DNA from: Carnegiea gigantea
Taxonomy: Eukaryota; Streptophyta; Magnoliopsida; Caryophyllales; Cactaceae
DNA: 64,000 nucleotides
NCBI GenBank assembly: GCA_029747015.1
Contig: JAKOGI010000002.1
Coordinates: 1,717,001-1,781,000, forward strand
Reading direction: 5' to 3'
Below, one piece after another: positions 1-11,785 of the stretch. Both the position numbers and the translations under genes were made by a program. Every line of letters begins with the position of its first letter. Position 1 is the first letter of the stretch. The notes under the pieces are model-generated. The model had not been told where the DNA came from. It did not search any database and saw nothing but the letters and a program-made list of their open reading frames with translations.

Positions 1-65
1 TTTGGAGAAATTATGGCTTTTGATTACTAATTTCTCAAAAATGTCTCTACCACTGCAAATTGCTA

Positions 66-228
66 TGAGGCGAGAAAAGCGTTGCGACTGCGTCTCGATT
101 GGTGTGCATTTGAGGCAAGCGCCTCCCTGCGCTTAAGGAATTCGCTGCGCCTGGGGTCACTTGTGGCGCTGGCCTGGTCGCCTCTTGCCTCGGCGCGTCT
201 CAAGTGCTCTTTTTTAAACTAAGATTCT
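66..228. repeat. GC-rich unclassified dispersed repeat, copy 1
   Basis: An abruptly GC-rich stretch full of GAGGCG, GCGCC and GCCTC motifs, ending in a T-run followed by TAAACTAAG at about 219-228. A second stretch with the same vocabulary and the same ending (CTCAAG, then a T-run and TAAAACTAAG) lies at about 56988-57434. I see no coding potential and no clean terminal inverted repeat. The element class is unknown. Confidence 0.45.
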
Positions 229-660
229 AGGTATAGTGAACTTAGAAACAGAAAGAAAGCAAGAGGCTAACTGGCGTGGTGTACTGGTGCTGATGGTCCA
301 AATATTCTATATAGGGTAACAGCCTGGAACCCTAGGTTGATTTAAATCTAGCTTGGATAATTTTAAGGGAAGCACATGTTATTATCTAAGGTTTGATTCG
401 GTTCATGATTGATCAACATTTTGGAGATGGTCCAAGGCTTATCTTTGGAAATGCATCTGTTTATTTTGGGAACAGTGTGCTGTGGCAAGATTTGTTGAAG
501 CTAAGGGGAGGCATTTTGAGAATAGCTTTTTTCCATGATATTTGGTGTGGTAAATTGTAATTGGGCACCTTATTTCTGATTTCTAGAGTTTTTTAGGATG
601 TTTTCTTTAGAAAAAAAGGCATAGAGAATATACTGAGTAGGAAATGAAATAAAAGATATT

Positions 661-872
661 AGGAAAGAACTCTTAAGAAGGGGAGCCTTGGAGCAACGGT
701 AAGGTTGTCTCCGTGTGACCAAAAGGTCACGGGTTCGAGCCGTGGAATCAGCCACTGACAAAGTCAGGTTAGGCTGCCTACCATTCACCCCTTGGGGTGC
801 GGCCCTTCCCCGGACCCTGCGTGAACGCGGGATGCTTGTGCACCAGGCTGCCCTAGGAAAGAACTCTTAAGA
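661..872. repeat. 18-bp target-site duplication around the SINE
   Basis: AGGAAAGAACTCTTAAGA occurs at 661-678 and again at 855-872 with no mismatch. The preceding T at 660 and 854 may extend it to 19 bp. Perfect identity suggests a fairly recent insertion. Confidence 0.9.
680..853 (+). mobile_element. Au-type SINE, tRNA-derived, full length
   Basis: The element starts GGGGAGCCTTGGAGCAACGG and carries a tRNA-like RNA polymerase III promoter. The A-box-like part lies at its 5' end and a clear B box GGTTCGAGCC at about 732-741. The body ends with CCGGACCCTGCG, then GCTGCCC and a T. It resembles the angiosperm Au SINE family as I know it. Perfect 18-bp direct repeats (AGGAAAGAACTCTTAAGA) flank it at 661-678 and 855-872, which is the target-site duplication of retroposition. 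It is inserted in the same orientation as the dynamin gene, inside its inferred intron. Confidence 0.9.
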
Positions 873-1702
873 TTTCTGTGTGGGCGGGAAAAGAAAACAA
901 TGGATTACTTGATTGATTTGATCAGGAAACAAGATTTCATCCAGAATAGATGACGTGAATTTTGGATTCTGCAATGGCAGTATTCAATGTGGGTCCTTAT
1001 AGAGTAGGATATGGGCAGATGCGAACTTAGGGACCTCAAACCTTTTTTTTTTTGGGTAAATGCTTGAAAGGTGTTAAAAACATTTTGAAAACAAATTGAA
1101 AATAGATTTTAGTTCATGATGGCAGAAACTAACTCATTAGCTGAGGTTAGAACTTTTTTAGCTTGTTTGAATTGGAAGAACACTTGGACTGTCTCGCCTA
1201 TGCTATCTATAAGTTTGAGGAAGGTCCTTTAAGAATGTGAATAAATGTCTGAGTTTTAGACATTGCACTTGTTCTATTGTGGTTTTATGTGGCTTAGAGC
1301 CAAGGTTGAGCAATAGAGTTTTACATTATCTGTAATTTAAACAGACTAGGAACATCTACTGGATTTCCATCTACATAATAGCTAACTCTTTGACCACAAC
1401 CATCTCGGCTCGCTGGTGGATTGTTATTGGTAGTATAATCTAGAAATTTTTATCAATAGATAAATTATGGTGGACTGGTGGGAATGTGGGATACATCATT
1501 TCTAGAATTTTTTGGGGGTTTTGGTGCGTGTTGGGGCGAGGAGCAGTGGTTACATTCACTGTCAGTCTTTATTGGATGGGCATTTGACTGCTATTCTTTT
1601 CTGGCTATGTTGTGCTTGTTGCGAGCCAATTTTATCACTATGTTTTCGCAACCCTTAGGTTGCAGTGACTACTTGAGTCCGTTCACACAAATATGATTTC
1701 AG

Positions 1703-4700
1703 GCTGAGACTGACAGAGAGGCCGGAGAGAACAAAGGTGTTTCTGACAAGCAGATCCGTCTAAAGATTTTTTCACCCAATGTTCTGGATATTACCCTAGT
1801 AGATCTCCCAGGAATAACAAAGGTTCCAGTTGGTGATCAACCTTCAGACATTGAAGCACGAATTAGGACTATGATAATGTCCTATATCAAAATACCAAGC
1901 TGCTTGATATTAGCTGTTACCCCTGCAAATTCCGATCTTGCAAATTCAGATGCTTTGCAGATGGCTGGAATTGCAGATCCAGATGGTGAGGCTTTAAAAA
2001 TTTTGCTTTGACAGCTGGATTCAGTTGATTGTATGTTTAGCTTATCTGTCTACCCCTTTTTTTGTTTAATTCAGGGTATCGAACCATCGGTGTTATCACA
2101 AAGGTACTGTTTATCGAAGCAAGTATGGGCAGTTCCATAATCCTTAACTGACATCATAGCCCTGGCTAACTCACACAACTTTTAATGGTGTTTTAGCTTG
2201 ATATTATGGATAGAGGCACGGATGCTCGCAACTTTTTGCTTGGAAAAGTCATACCCCTTCGTCTCGGCTATGTGGGTGTTGTGAATCGGAGTCAGGAGGT
2301 ACTGTGGAGATGTGATTTTCTCCATTTATATGGTCCTTGTTATTTATTGTTGTTGGGAATGATGATGTTGCAATATAAGAGAAGAGGAGATCATTTTTGT
2401 TGCTTCTGTAGGAATCTCAAGAGACTTAGCTGGTAACAGTTGGCATTATCCACTATCAAGTTGGTGAATTGCTTAATCTTACGTGCTTTATGTCGTTGAA
2501 ACAGGACATTATTCTGAACAGGAGTATAAAGGATGCACTTGTGGCAGAGGAGAAGTTTTTCCGTAGTCGTCCGGTATATTGTTCTTTTGCCTCTTGAGAT
2601 TCCTGGGGTTTATCGTGTTTTTAGTCTGAGTCTAATTGAATATGTGTTTTCCACTAATGTGGGGTTATCACTTGGAGTTATGAAGGTGTATAGTGACATA
2701 GCAGATCGATGTGGAATCCCACAGTTGGCAAAGAAGCTGAACCAGGTAAGAATGTTGCATCACGGTATTGTGTGCATCTGATGTATCTCTGTTTGCAAAT
2801 CTGATGACATGTTTTCATCTTTTTGAAGATATTAGTGCAACACATCAAAGCTGTTCTCCCTGGTCTAAAAGCTCAGATTAGCGCTCAGCTTGTTTCTGTT
2901 GCAAAGGAGCACGCTAGCTATGGAGAAACAGTTGAATCTAAGGTATGGTCGTTATGTTTCTTGAGCTCTTCTACTGGTGTCATTATATGAAACCTATGCC
3001 TTGTTTCTGGATTTGTGAGTTAAGAGTTGCTTAACGTATTATGAATAAAAATAATGACCTCAGTTACATGCACTGAGACTCCAAGTGTCGAGAGTGGATG
3101 CATATCCTCGTGTTTGACTTGTTCACATCCAGATTCAAATCTATACCCAAAGTCCGTCAACCCCAAAATGTAGAGCGGATAAAACTGTTGGATGTTAGAT
3201 TCAAAACCCTTGACTAGCTACAACTACATGGAAAAAGGAAGTGGAGAACAGTTTAGATTCAACCTTTTTTTTTAAAAAAAAGAACAAATTTAGATAAGTT
3301 CTGTTCAGCCAAGGAAAAAAAAATCAGAAGCTTAGACAAACTTAGATAAGTTCAACAAAAATAAGTTGAAGTAGGCCAAAAATCTGATCTAAAAAAGTTG
3401 GCTAAAAGAGACTTTTTAGCTATTAAGGACGTGGAAGTAAGTGCCCGACTTTTTAAAGTTCTACTTATAGGACAGGGAACACTGTCAAAAATTCGCACAT
3501 AGAATGGCGACTTGTCATTTCGCTTAGACTAATCAATTTAAATCCGTTGCTCTAGGCAATTTTTGTAATATGTAGATCTTAATTTAGTAACCATGCTAAA
3601 GTCACGAGTAATAAACGAAGAACACTCCAATACTTCAGATCATGATCTGGCATCGGAGAAGTTTGTGCACTTGTCAAAATGGCAAACACTAATAACCATT
3701 GAAAAAAACAAAATAAAATAGGAAAACAATAACTATGCCTATCCGGCTCATTGTTTGAACCCCCTAGTTAGAGACGGGACAATAAAATTTAAAACAAATA
3801 ATGTAGTGTCCTAATATAACTATGATACAACTTTAACTACTAATCACAATATGACTGATGTTCCTACTTCCTTTTCTTGCCAGCTGCATCATGAGTCCCA
3901 TCAATCAATGTGCACACGACTTTAACCTGCTAACTAGCTAGATATTGAATGATTGTAAATATTTGCGTCAAGGTGGTGTTGATAATTGATAATGGATGGA
4001 GAAATCTACCTGTGGTCTAAACTAGCAAACTGAGTTTTTAGTTCTTTTTTCTGTTTCTCTAAAACAGATGCTAATTTCTTTTGATTGTTGATTGGGTACT
4101 TCTAAAGAGATGTTGAGCTGTTGTCTACGTGAAGTTTCTTGATTGCATACTTGTGGTTCTTGGTTGGCAGGCTGGTCAGGGGTCTGTGATCCTCAACATA
4201 TTATCAAAGTATTCTGAAGGTAGTAATGCTATTCTATTGTACTTTTTAGTTGAATGGAGAACAAGGGTTTAATCATTGAGACTTTGCTTGGACAGCTTTT
4301 GCTTCTATGATAGAAGGGAAGAATGAAGAAATGTCTACAGCTGAGTTGTCTGGTGGAGCAAGAATCCATTACATTTTCCAATCAATTTTTGTAAAGAGTT
4401 TGGAGGTGTGTATTCCTAGTGTCATGCTCCCTCTGCAAGAATTATGTTTTGTGTATTGGCATAGCTTTACTTCGTATATTTTTAGGGTATATGATCTTGC
4501 AATTTCAATTGATGTATTAATTAGACTGTATGTCTCTAATGCTTTGCTCGATCCTTTTCTGCAGGAAGTGGATCCCTGTGAGGATTTGAGTGATGATGAC
4601 ATCCGAACGGCTATTCAGAATGCTACTGGACCAAAGTCTGCATTATTTGTGCCTGAAGTAGGTTTTGCAATTGTTAACCATTTTCTAAATATGTATTTTG

Positions 4701-7700
4701 TGAACTCGAACTACTCTGTATCCTCCATTTGCTGGTAAACTTTTATTGTCATCTGATCCCCCCACCCGCGGCCATGGTAAAAGGACACATTTTTCATCAC
4801 CTTTAAATTGGAGCATGAGGTTGTTAACCTTCGAATATTTAGGTACCGTTTGAGGTTCTTATAAGAAGGCAAATAGCGCGTTTATTAGATCCAAGTCTTC
4901 AGTGCGCAAGATTTATATATGATGAGTTGATAAAGGTAAGGGAGGTTATGGTTCTCTATGCTAATTGACTATTGCCTACCATGTGTGGATCGTTATGCAA
5001 ATTTTTTTAAAAATGCAGATGAGCCATCGCTGTCTAGTTAGTGAACTCCAACGATTTCCTGTGCTTAGGAAGCGAATGGATGAAGTTATTGGTGGCTTCT
5101 TGAGAGAGGGCCTTCAGCCTGCTGAGGCAATGATTGGTCATATTATTGAAATGGAGGTAATGCTTTTTAGATCTCACGTGCAAATTATTTTCTTTTTTTC
5201 TCGAAGTCAATTCATTTATGACTGTATTTCTGGGTCCATAGTTCTCTCTTTCTGTGACATTTGCACATTTGCCATGCCTGTGGACCATACTGAATCAGTG
5301 GACAAGCAATGGGCCTTTCACTTGGTTAACACGGTTTTCTTAAACAATGGCTAGGATATAATTTACGGTCATGGTAATAGTGAAAGCTTGTATAGTTGGA
5401 ACTCAGAAACAAGATTCATGAGGCATGTCAAGAGGGAATGGAAAACTCGGTGTATAAAACTGTGATTTTGACATCCTCAGTATCTTTGACATTGTGCATC
5501 ATCTTACTGAGAAAAGTGTCTCTGTCTTGCTGTCTGCCTTTTGATTCGATTGTCATTGCTCAGAAGATGGACCATTTTAACATCTTTGGCACGGTTGCAT
5601 CTTTCTATTTAGATAATTTTTCTCTTGTTGTCACATGCAGGAAGAATGTTGATATATTCTTGCATGAAAGTTAGGCTTCCAATCCCTAGTTCCTTTTTCT
5701 TTTACCCCGGGGAGGGGGGGGGTTGGAGGGTGATTTCTATTGAATACAGGGAGCACGAACAATTGGGGTCGGCCACCTGTGTCCCTTTGACATGGAAGTT
5801 AATTTGTAGATGGTCTATTTATTAATTTTTCCACTGGCTTCAGTTTCTCCTCGTGTATGGGTACTGAATTCTCTTATCAAATCTGTAGATGGACTACATC
5901 AATACATCACACCTGTGTCCCTTTAACATGGAAGTTAATTTGTAGATGGTCTATTTATTAATTTTTCCACTGGCTTCAGTTTCTCCTCATGTATGGGTAC
6001 TGAATTCTCTTATCAAATCTGTAGATGGACTACATCAATACATCACACCCTAATTTCATCGGTGGAGCGAAGGCTGTAGAGATCGCTTCTCAACATATAA
6101 AATCTTCTAAAGCTCCTGTACCCCTTGGAAAGCTGAAGGTACATGTCCCAACAATTGTAATTGCACCTTGATTCTGTATTGTGCTGATGTTTAACCCCAA
6201 TGTATATATGGGCTACATTTTGCTAATTAGGATGCCGGGGATTCAGAAAAAGCATCTGCATCTGCTGTCAAAACACGCGCTATTCTTGCTAGACCTCCAA
6301 ATGGACTCATTGCAGAACAGGTAGAATGAACCTGAAAGTGATGAAATCTGCTGTAAGCTTTTTCTAGGAAAGCTTCTTGGCAAGCTGTTTCTTTCATTTA
6401 CTCTCTTCCCAATGTTGTAGTTCTTTTGATGTATCTTTGCTGATGCATTATGTTGATATTGGTTCATAATATTTTGTATTAATGTTTGTTTGATATGTGT
6501 AATGACTATCTTGCGACTTTTTTCCTGATTGAACAGAGCATCCGACCTGCAGCAGATGTAGAGAAAACCACTCATGCTGGTAATCTGCTACCCTGGAAAT
6601 TTATTGCGAATAGCTTTTACCTTGGTCTGCCTGAAATAAGAGGATAGAGAGCTTGCTCATTCTGTTTACTTAATCTTGTTACTAGTGAGATCATTCTCTT
6701 CCCAAATAATGTGAGAAGCAATGTGTTACTGCCGTACTGATATATAAATGTTGTGTGGACAGGAGGTGCAGCTAACTCTGGTTGGGGAATTTCAACAATT
6801 TTTGGGGGAAGTGACAACCGCACTTCTTCCAAAGAAAGTTCAGCGAATAAGTCTTTTAGTGAGAATGTTCATACCTTGGATCATGCCTTTTCCATGATCC
6901 ACTTGAAAGAGGTAATTTCACGTGCTGCTACCTACCTCACAGTATCTGATCTCTGTCGCCTTTTGCTTAATGAAACTTATTTGACACTTTTGAAGCCCCC
7001 ATCAACATTAAGGCCATCAGAGACTCATACAGAGAATGAAGCGATTGAGATTGCTGTCACCAAACTGTTGTTGAAGTCGTATTACGACATTGTCAGGAAG
7101 AATGTGGAGGACTCTGTGCCTAAAGCAATCATGCACTTCCTGGTGCGTTGATACTCCCAAAGTTACTGTATGAGTTGCTATTACTTCCCTTTCCTTTTCT
7201 TCAGCTGCATTAAATTAAACTTTGCTTCTTGGTGGGTGGTGCAAGTCCTCCATGATGTCTTCCCTCTTTTTGTTCCCTTTGCTCTCTCTGGATTAAACTG
7301 CTTGAGCTGGGGGGTTGAGCCTCTGTGGTTGCACATGCTTGAAGTGTACTCTTCTTGTGAAGGATCTGCTACTACAAATTCGCATGATTTTGTTTAGAGT
7401 AGTAACTGCTTGCCCATGATCATTGCATTGTGGGCAATTGAACTGCTTTTAACCTTGCAGAATCCATTTGCTGCTGAGTCATTTGTGTACTATAACTTTG
7501 TAATCCCTTTGCTTTAGGTATTGGTGATGTACTCTTGTTTATACCTTTCTTTTCTAGCAACAGATGGGTGAGCCGGTGAAAGTTTTCAAATCGATGAGCT
7601 GAGCATAAGTATCTTTGCTAGTTTTTTGAGCAACTTGAGTGATACACCAGACTTTTGAGTCTTCGACGAGGTTTAAAGTTTCCTTAGATCTCATTGTACT

Positions 7701-9640
7701 CGTGAGAAACATAAGACTAAGTTACTTTCGACGTTGGTGTTGTCATTATTGTTCTTCACTAGTGAAGGGTCTAATTTAAGCGCCAGTACCCTTTCAGTTT
7801 CAGCCTATCTGTTAATTGTTGGGTTAAGGTTGTATACATGTGACACCCACTGTAAAGCAGCAGCCTCGTAAGGAGGCATTATTGTAATGGTATATGGTAT
7901 GGTATGGTGGTACTTTGGATGTTAACCAGTTGGTGGTGACATTCTTGGTGCTCTTCCTTTCAGATTGATCTCTTCTACAAGGGAAATCAGTTTATTGGTT
8001 ATAAGTACTCAATATTCTAATATGTTAGATTGACTTCATATCTAGACTTCCCCAATAGATTGTGGATTCAAAATCTTAACTTGAATTGTGATATTTAAGT
8101 CTATTCATTGGTCCTTTTAATTCTGCTTTTGTTCTAGTTTTCCTTCTGGAAGATGTCGATGGTATTGGCTTCATCGTGGTGCTGGTAGATAACATGTATC
8201 GTGTTTATTGAATACTTTAATCTGCACAGTTCGGTTGATAACATGTTCTTTATGTGGTTGATGGTACATTTCTTTATATGGTCCGTTAATATAAATCTTA
8301 CGCAGGTGAACCATATAAAGCGAGAGCTGCACAATGTGTTTATCAAAAAGCTTTACAGGTAGAAATTTCTCAGACGTAGTTAGCTCTTTTTAGGACGAAC
8401 ACTTAGCATCTAATTATTTGTTTACTTCAATAAATCATTTTCTCATTAGCACAATATGATGGCATGTATTGACTTTGGATCTGGACAGGGAGAATCTATT
8501 TGAAGAGATGTTGCAAGAACCTGATGAGGTGGCAATGAAACGGAAGCAGACTCGAGACAAACTGCGCATTCTTAATCAGGCTTTCCGGGTTGGCTTTTCT
8601 CTCTAATTTGCATTTTGTTAGGATGTAATGATCATCAACGCATATAATTTTGCTGCAACTGTTTGAAAATTGGGTGCGTGGGTGTGTCTGTGGGTGTGCG
8701 TGCGTGGGTGTGGAATTTCTGAAAAACCGAAAAATTATCTCAAATAGCCACCGTGTAACTGATGATGGTAGAATCCATGGTTCTTGGAAAGGCTTCTTAC
8801 CCCTGTGATTTGTTTTCCAAAAACAAGTGATCTGAAGCCTAAGTTTAACTAAGTTTGTGCAATTAAGGAGCATTTTGTGTTTCGGACTATGCAATCTGGG
8901 ATCATTCCTGGTAAGAATCAGATGACTCGCGTCTTCTTGAACAGTTGGAGAGTACCAGAGGGGATCATCATGATTTGTGTTGAATTTGAGAATTTTTGGG
9001 ATGGACTGCAAATAGGTTTTCTGATGCCCAAACATATTCATTTCTTCTGTTCTAGGCATCTATGCTATGTTGAATTTGAGAATTTTTGGGATGGACTGCA
9101 AATAGGTTTTCTGATGCCCAAACATATTCATTTCTTCTGTTCTAGTCGTCTATACTTATGAAATATTGTTTAATCTGGACTGGAGGCCCCATAGGTCACT
9201 GTGTCACTTGGCCTGAAATATTACCATTTGTCAGTGAACTGGAAATTAACTCCAGCAGTTCAGTAGTGTGACCATACCAGTAAAGTTGTGTACTATTTTT
9301 TGAAAATTTTTTTATAATGAAATATGTCAATAATCTTTTGGCTTTTTGGTATTGGTTTTATTTTCAGGTGCTGGACGAATTGCCTCTAGAGGCTGAAACA
9401 GTTGAGAAGGGCTACAGTTTGGGCACTGATGCTACTGGCTTGCCTAAGATCAATGGGCTTCCTTCGTCTTTGTACTCAACAAGCAGTCTTTCAGGTGACT
9501 GCTATTCATCCTCCCCTAAATCCACGAAGTCCCGAAAATCATCACACTCAGGAGAGCTGCAATCACCATTATATGGCAACCCCGACTCTAATGGAAGTGC
9601 ACGTGGTTCTCTACCTGGTCTTTATCCAACAGTCATATAA
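1703..9640 (+). CDS. DRP3: Dynamin-related protein, DRP3 type (3' part of gene)
   Basis: Large GTPase of the dynamin superfamily. In plants DRP3 proteins pinch mitochondria and peroxisomes at the outer membrane. Exons: 1703-1985, 2075-2103, 2197-2298, 2505-2573, 2686-2745, 2829-2942, 4171-4219, 4296-4405, 4565-4657, 4843-4935, 5019-5156, 6025-6138, 6231-6320, 6537-6579, 6763-6911, 6996-7142, 8306-8358, 8489-8588, 9368-9640 (TAA). They stay in phase and give about 702 residues. The GTPase G3 motif DLPG is at 1802-1813. G4 TKLD is split across the 2103/2197 junction. The middle domain follows, then a serine-rich variable part (exons 13-15), then the GTPase effector domain (exons 16-18, with [20 protein letters not shown]). 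The tail is Ser-rich. The P-loop (G1) and start codon lie upstream of the window. I see no stop or frameshift. DRP3A and DRP3B cannot be told apart from this. Confidence 0.93.
5775..6046. repeat. 136-bp tandem duplication copying a 3' splice site
   Basis: Two adjacent copies, 5775-5910 and 5911-6046, differ at only two bases (TTTGACATGG versus TTTAACATGG, and CCTCGTG versus CCTCATG). Each copy ends with the intron end CTGTAG and the first codons of DRP3 exon 12 (ATGGACTACATC). Only the second copy continues into the real exon. The first is a decoy acceptor at 5889. Confidence 0.95.
8978..9156. repeat. 90-bp tandem duplication in a DRP3 intron
   Basis: A 90-bp unit beginning TGTTGAATTTGAG occurs at about 8978-9067 and again from 9068. 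The copies are almost identical through TTCTGTTCTAG and diverge only in the last few bases. It lies in the last DRP3 intron (8589-9367), so it does not change the protein. Confidence 0.9.
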
Positions 9641-11785
9641 GTATCTGCTCCATCAGTCCGATCCATCCAAGGTACATTCATCTTGATTGGCCTGCGGCAC
9701 TGCTGCTAATTGGTATTCAGAAAATCAAAACCTGCCAGAGCTCAAACATTGTTTGTCGGAATTTGTTCCTTTCGAAATTGATTAGTGCATTGGAAGTCTG
9801 CACTTGAATGGCATCATAAGTTTCGTAAGGGTTGAGGGGATCCATATATATTGTATGATATTTTTATAATCTTACCCTGCTTAGTTTTTTCATCACCTTT
9901 TCAGTTTTGCCTGTACGAAGCATAATAGGTAGAGGGGAATATGCTTGCTACCTCTAATATTCAGTTTTGCGGTATACGAATGACTTCATTTTGCTTCCCA
10001 GTGAAAGAAGTTAATGGGAAGGGTGACTGGTTTAATGTGTGTATATTCAGGAGTCTGTAACTGATCTTATAATATTGCATTTCAAACAAGCCAATTCTTT
10101 ATGTGAGCAGTTCTTTATGCTTACTTAGTGGTTATACAGGCTGATGCTATCTTTGTGGCGTGGTCATGTGAGAAGTTTCATGTGCCTGTGATTCAAAATG
10201 TCCTTGCTCCTTTGGCTGCATTTCTTGTTTAAATTTAATTGGGTGGACAGACATGGAATTCCTGGCCGTTTTATTTTCTTAACTTGCTGATGGCACAGAT
10301 TAAAACGGGACATGACTAGACCCTAAAACGACTTTAACCCAAGCTTAACTCCCTATTGAATTAAAGTTTACTACATTCGAAATAACTTTGAAGTTTGATC
10401 CTTATCTGTGTTTTTATTTTTTGTTTTACATTGGTTCGATTGAACAAAATACCCTGAAGTTAACCAAGAGTCGACTGCTTTGACTGTAATGATCCTGAAA
10501 CTCCTTGCGACTGTGTTATAGTGAGTTTTAGGTTTTTGCATCAGATGCCTAAGGCTTAAGATGCGGTGTCATGACTTAGTAATCCGTCATGCAAGGTGAC
10601 TATAAACGGCTCCAGTTATGGGTCCAAGGCAATTGGCTCCAAAGCTTAAAAGCCCTCAGAAACAATTGCTGAAAGTGGTGATTTAAAAATACCTGCTGCA
10701 TGAAAATATGAAGGGTCTGGAAGTCATTCTTTTTTCTTCACCAGAAGCAGGATGTCCCTTTTAATTGAGGATGGGAAAACTACTATGAGGTCTTTGTTTC
10801 CACAAAACGTTTGCACGTTAACGGATTAAATTCTATGTAACTGCATATAATTATGAAACTGCCCCAGATGTCTATTAGCACGTATATGCCCTCACTATGT
10901 AATATGCATTTGCATATTGTTGGAGTGTGAAAGTAACTATTGTTCCACATTGATAAAATTCAAAGAATATGATAGTGGATGTCATCCCACATTGATAAAA
11001 TTAAAGGGCTTGTGAGTTACTCCACCTATAACCAATTGATTTTGGAGAACCTCATTTGAGCTTATATGCACGACTCTTTAATTGCCCAATTGATATAAAC
11101 ATTTAACTTCTTTTCAAAAATATGTAATGTTGGGACAATATTATCATTTACTTACATCATTATCATCATCCTTTGAATTTTGGACTTCCGTTACAACTTA
11201 CAAATGTCAAATGTCAAATACTCGGAAAAAAGGTCATCATGACTATTTTTTCTCCGTACTATTTTAGGGTGTTTTTAGGGGGGGGGGGCACCTGACGGTT
11301 GTGCTACATGGAAACGAATCTTCAACTCAAGGGACAGGAAGGAATGTTCTCCATGGAGGACTCTTCCATGTTATGCATCACATATTACTGTACATTTAAC
11401 ATCCCCCCCACCCCCTTTTCTGGTGGAAAAGAGAAACTCTGGAAAATGAACTTCTTACATTACATGAGAACTGGTACATCAAGTGAGTTACAGCTCATAC
11501 GTAGCTACCATTTTCGGTTCCTGGAAACAGCATAACCTTTGCTAAGGTCTGAACTGTTAGTAGTAGGTAGTGGAGATTGTTCCCATCATATGAACTACAA
11601 AGTCAAACAGGGAAGCAGCTGGCTTGAGGAGATATACGAAAATTTCGTTCTGGAAAATTTGTTTCCCTATTTGAGCTGTGAGTGGTCAGTTAAATATACA
11701 CTTCACATGACTCACAAGCACATGCCTGCTGCTGCTGCTGCTGAGCAGGATAACCAATGTGCTTGAGTCATCACACATCCTACAG
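9641..11785. other. Intergenic region between convergent DRP3 and GATA genes
   Basis: Holds the 3' untranslated regions of both genes. It has an 11-G run at 11278-11288, a short GCT repeat near 11727-11745, and two copies of a 16-base motif (CCACATTGATAAAATT) at 10945-10960 and 10987-11002. No convincing coding region was found. Confidence 0.6.

Larger units (their letters stand above)
1..1702 (+). other. Inferred intron of the DRP3-type gene
   Basis: No exon is recognisable here. The first visible dynamin exon starts at 1703 after a TTTCAG acceptor, in the middle of the GTPase domain. The stretch is therefore probably the 3' end of a long intron whose upstream exons lie outside the window. 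It holds a GC-rich repeat near its left end and a SINE at 680-853. The rest is AT-rich and has no feature I can support. Confidence 0.65.

Noticed and set aside
480..552. A possible LINE remnant reading LWQDLLKLRGG and FFHDIWCG.
   Set aside because: Only about 24 residues fit, with no target duplication or tail; chance cannot be excluded.
680..760. A tRNA gene suggested by the B box GGTTCGAGCC and an A-box-like start.
   Set aside because: It is the head of a longer SINE with perfect target duplications, and no complete cloverleaf or acceptor stem is present.
5775..6046. A CRISPR-like direct repeat pattern, as in the other tandem repeats.
   Set aside because: Only two adjacent copies with no spacers, in a plant nuclear intron.
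8496..9059. A 187-codon minus-strand open frame.
   Set aside because: It overlaps a verified DRP3 exon antisense and an intron duplication; the protein is low in conserved features.
10918..11110. A possible solo LTR starting TGTTGGAGTGTG with repeated CCACATTGATAAAATT.
   Set aside because: I could not find a clear CA end or a target duplication, so the element is not supported.
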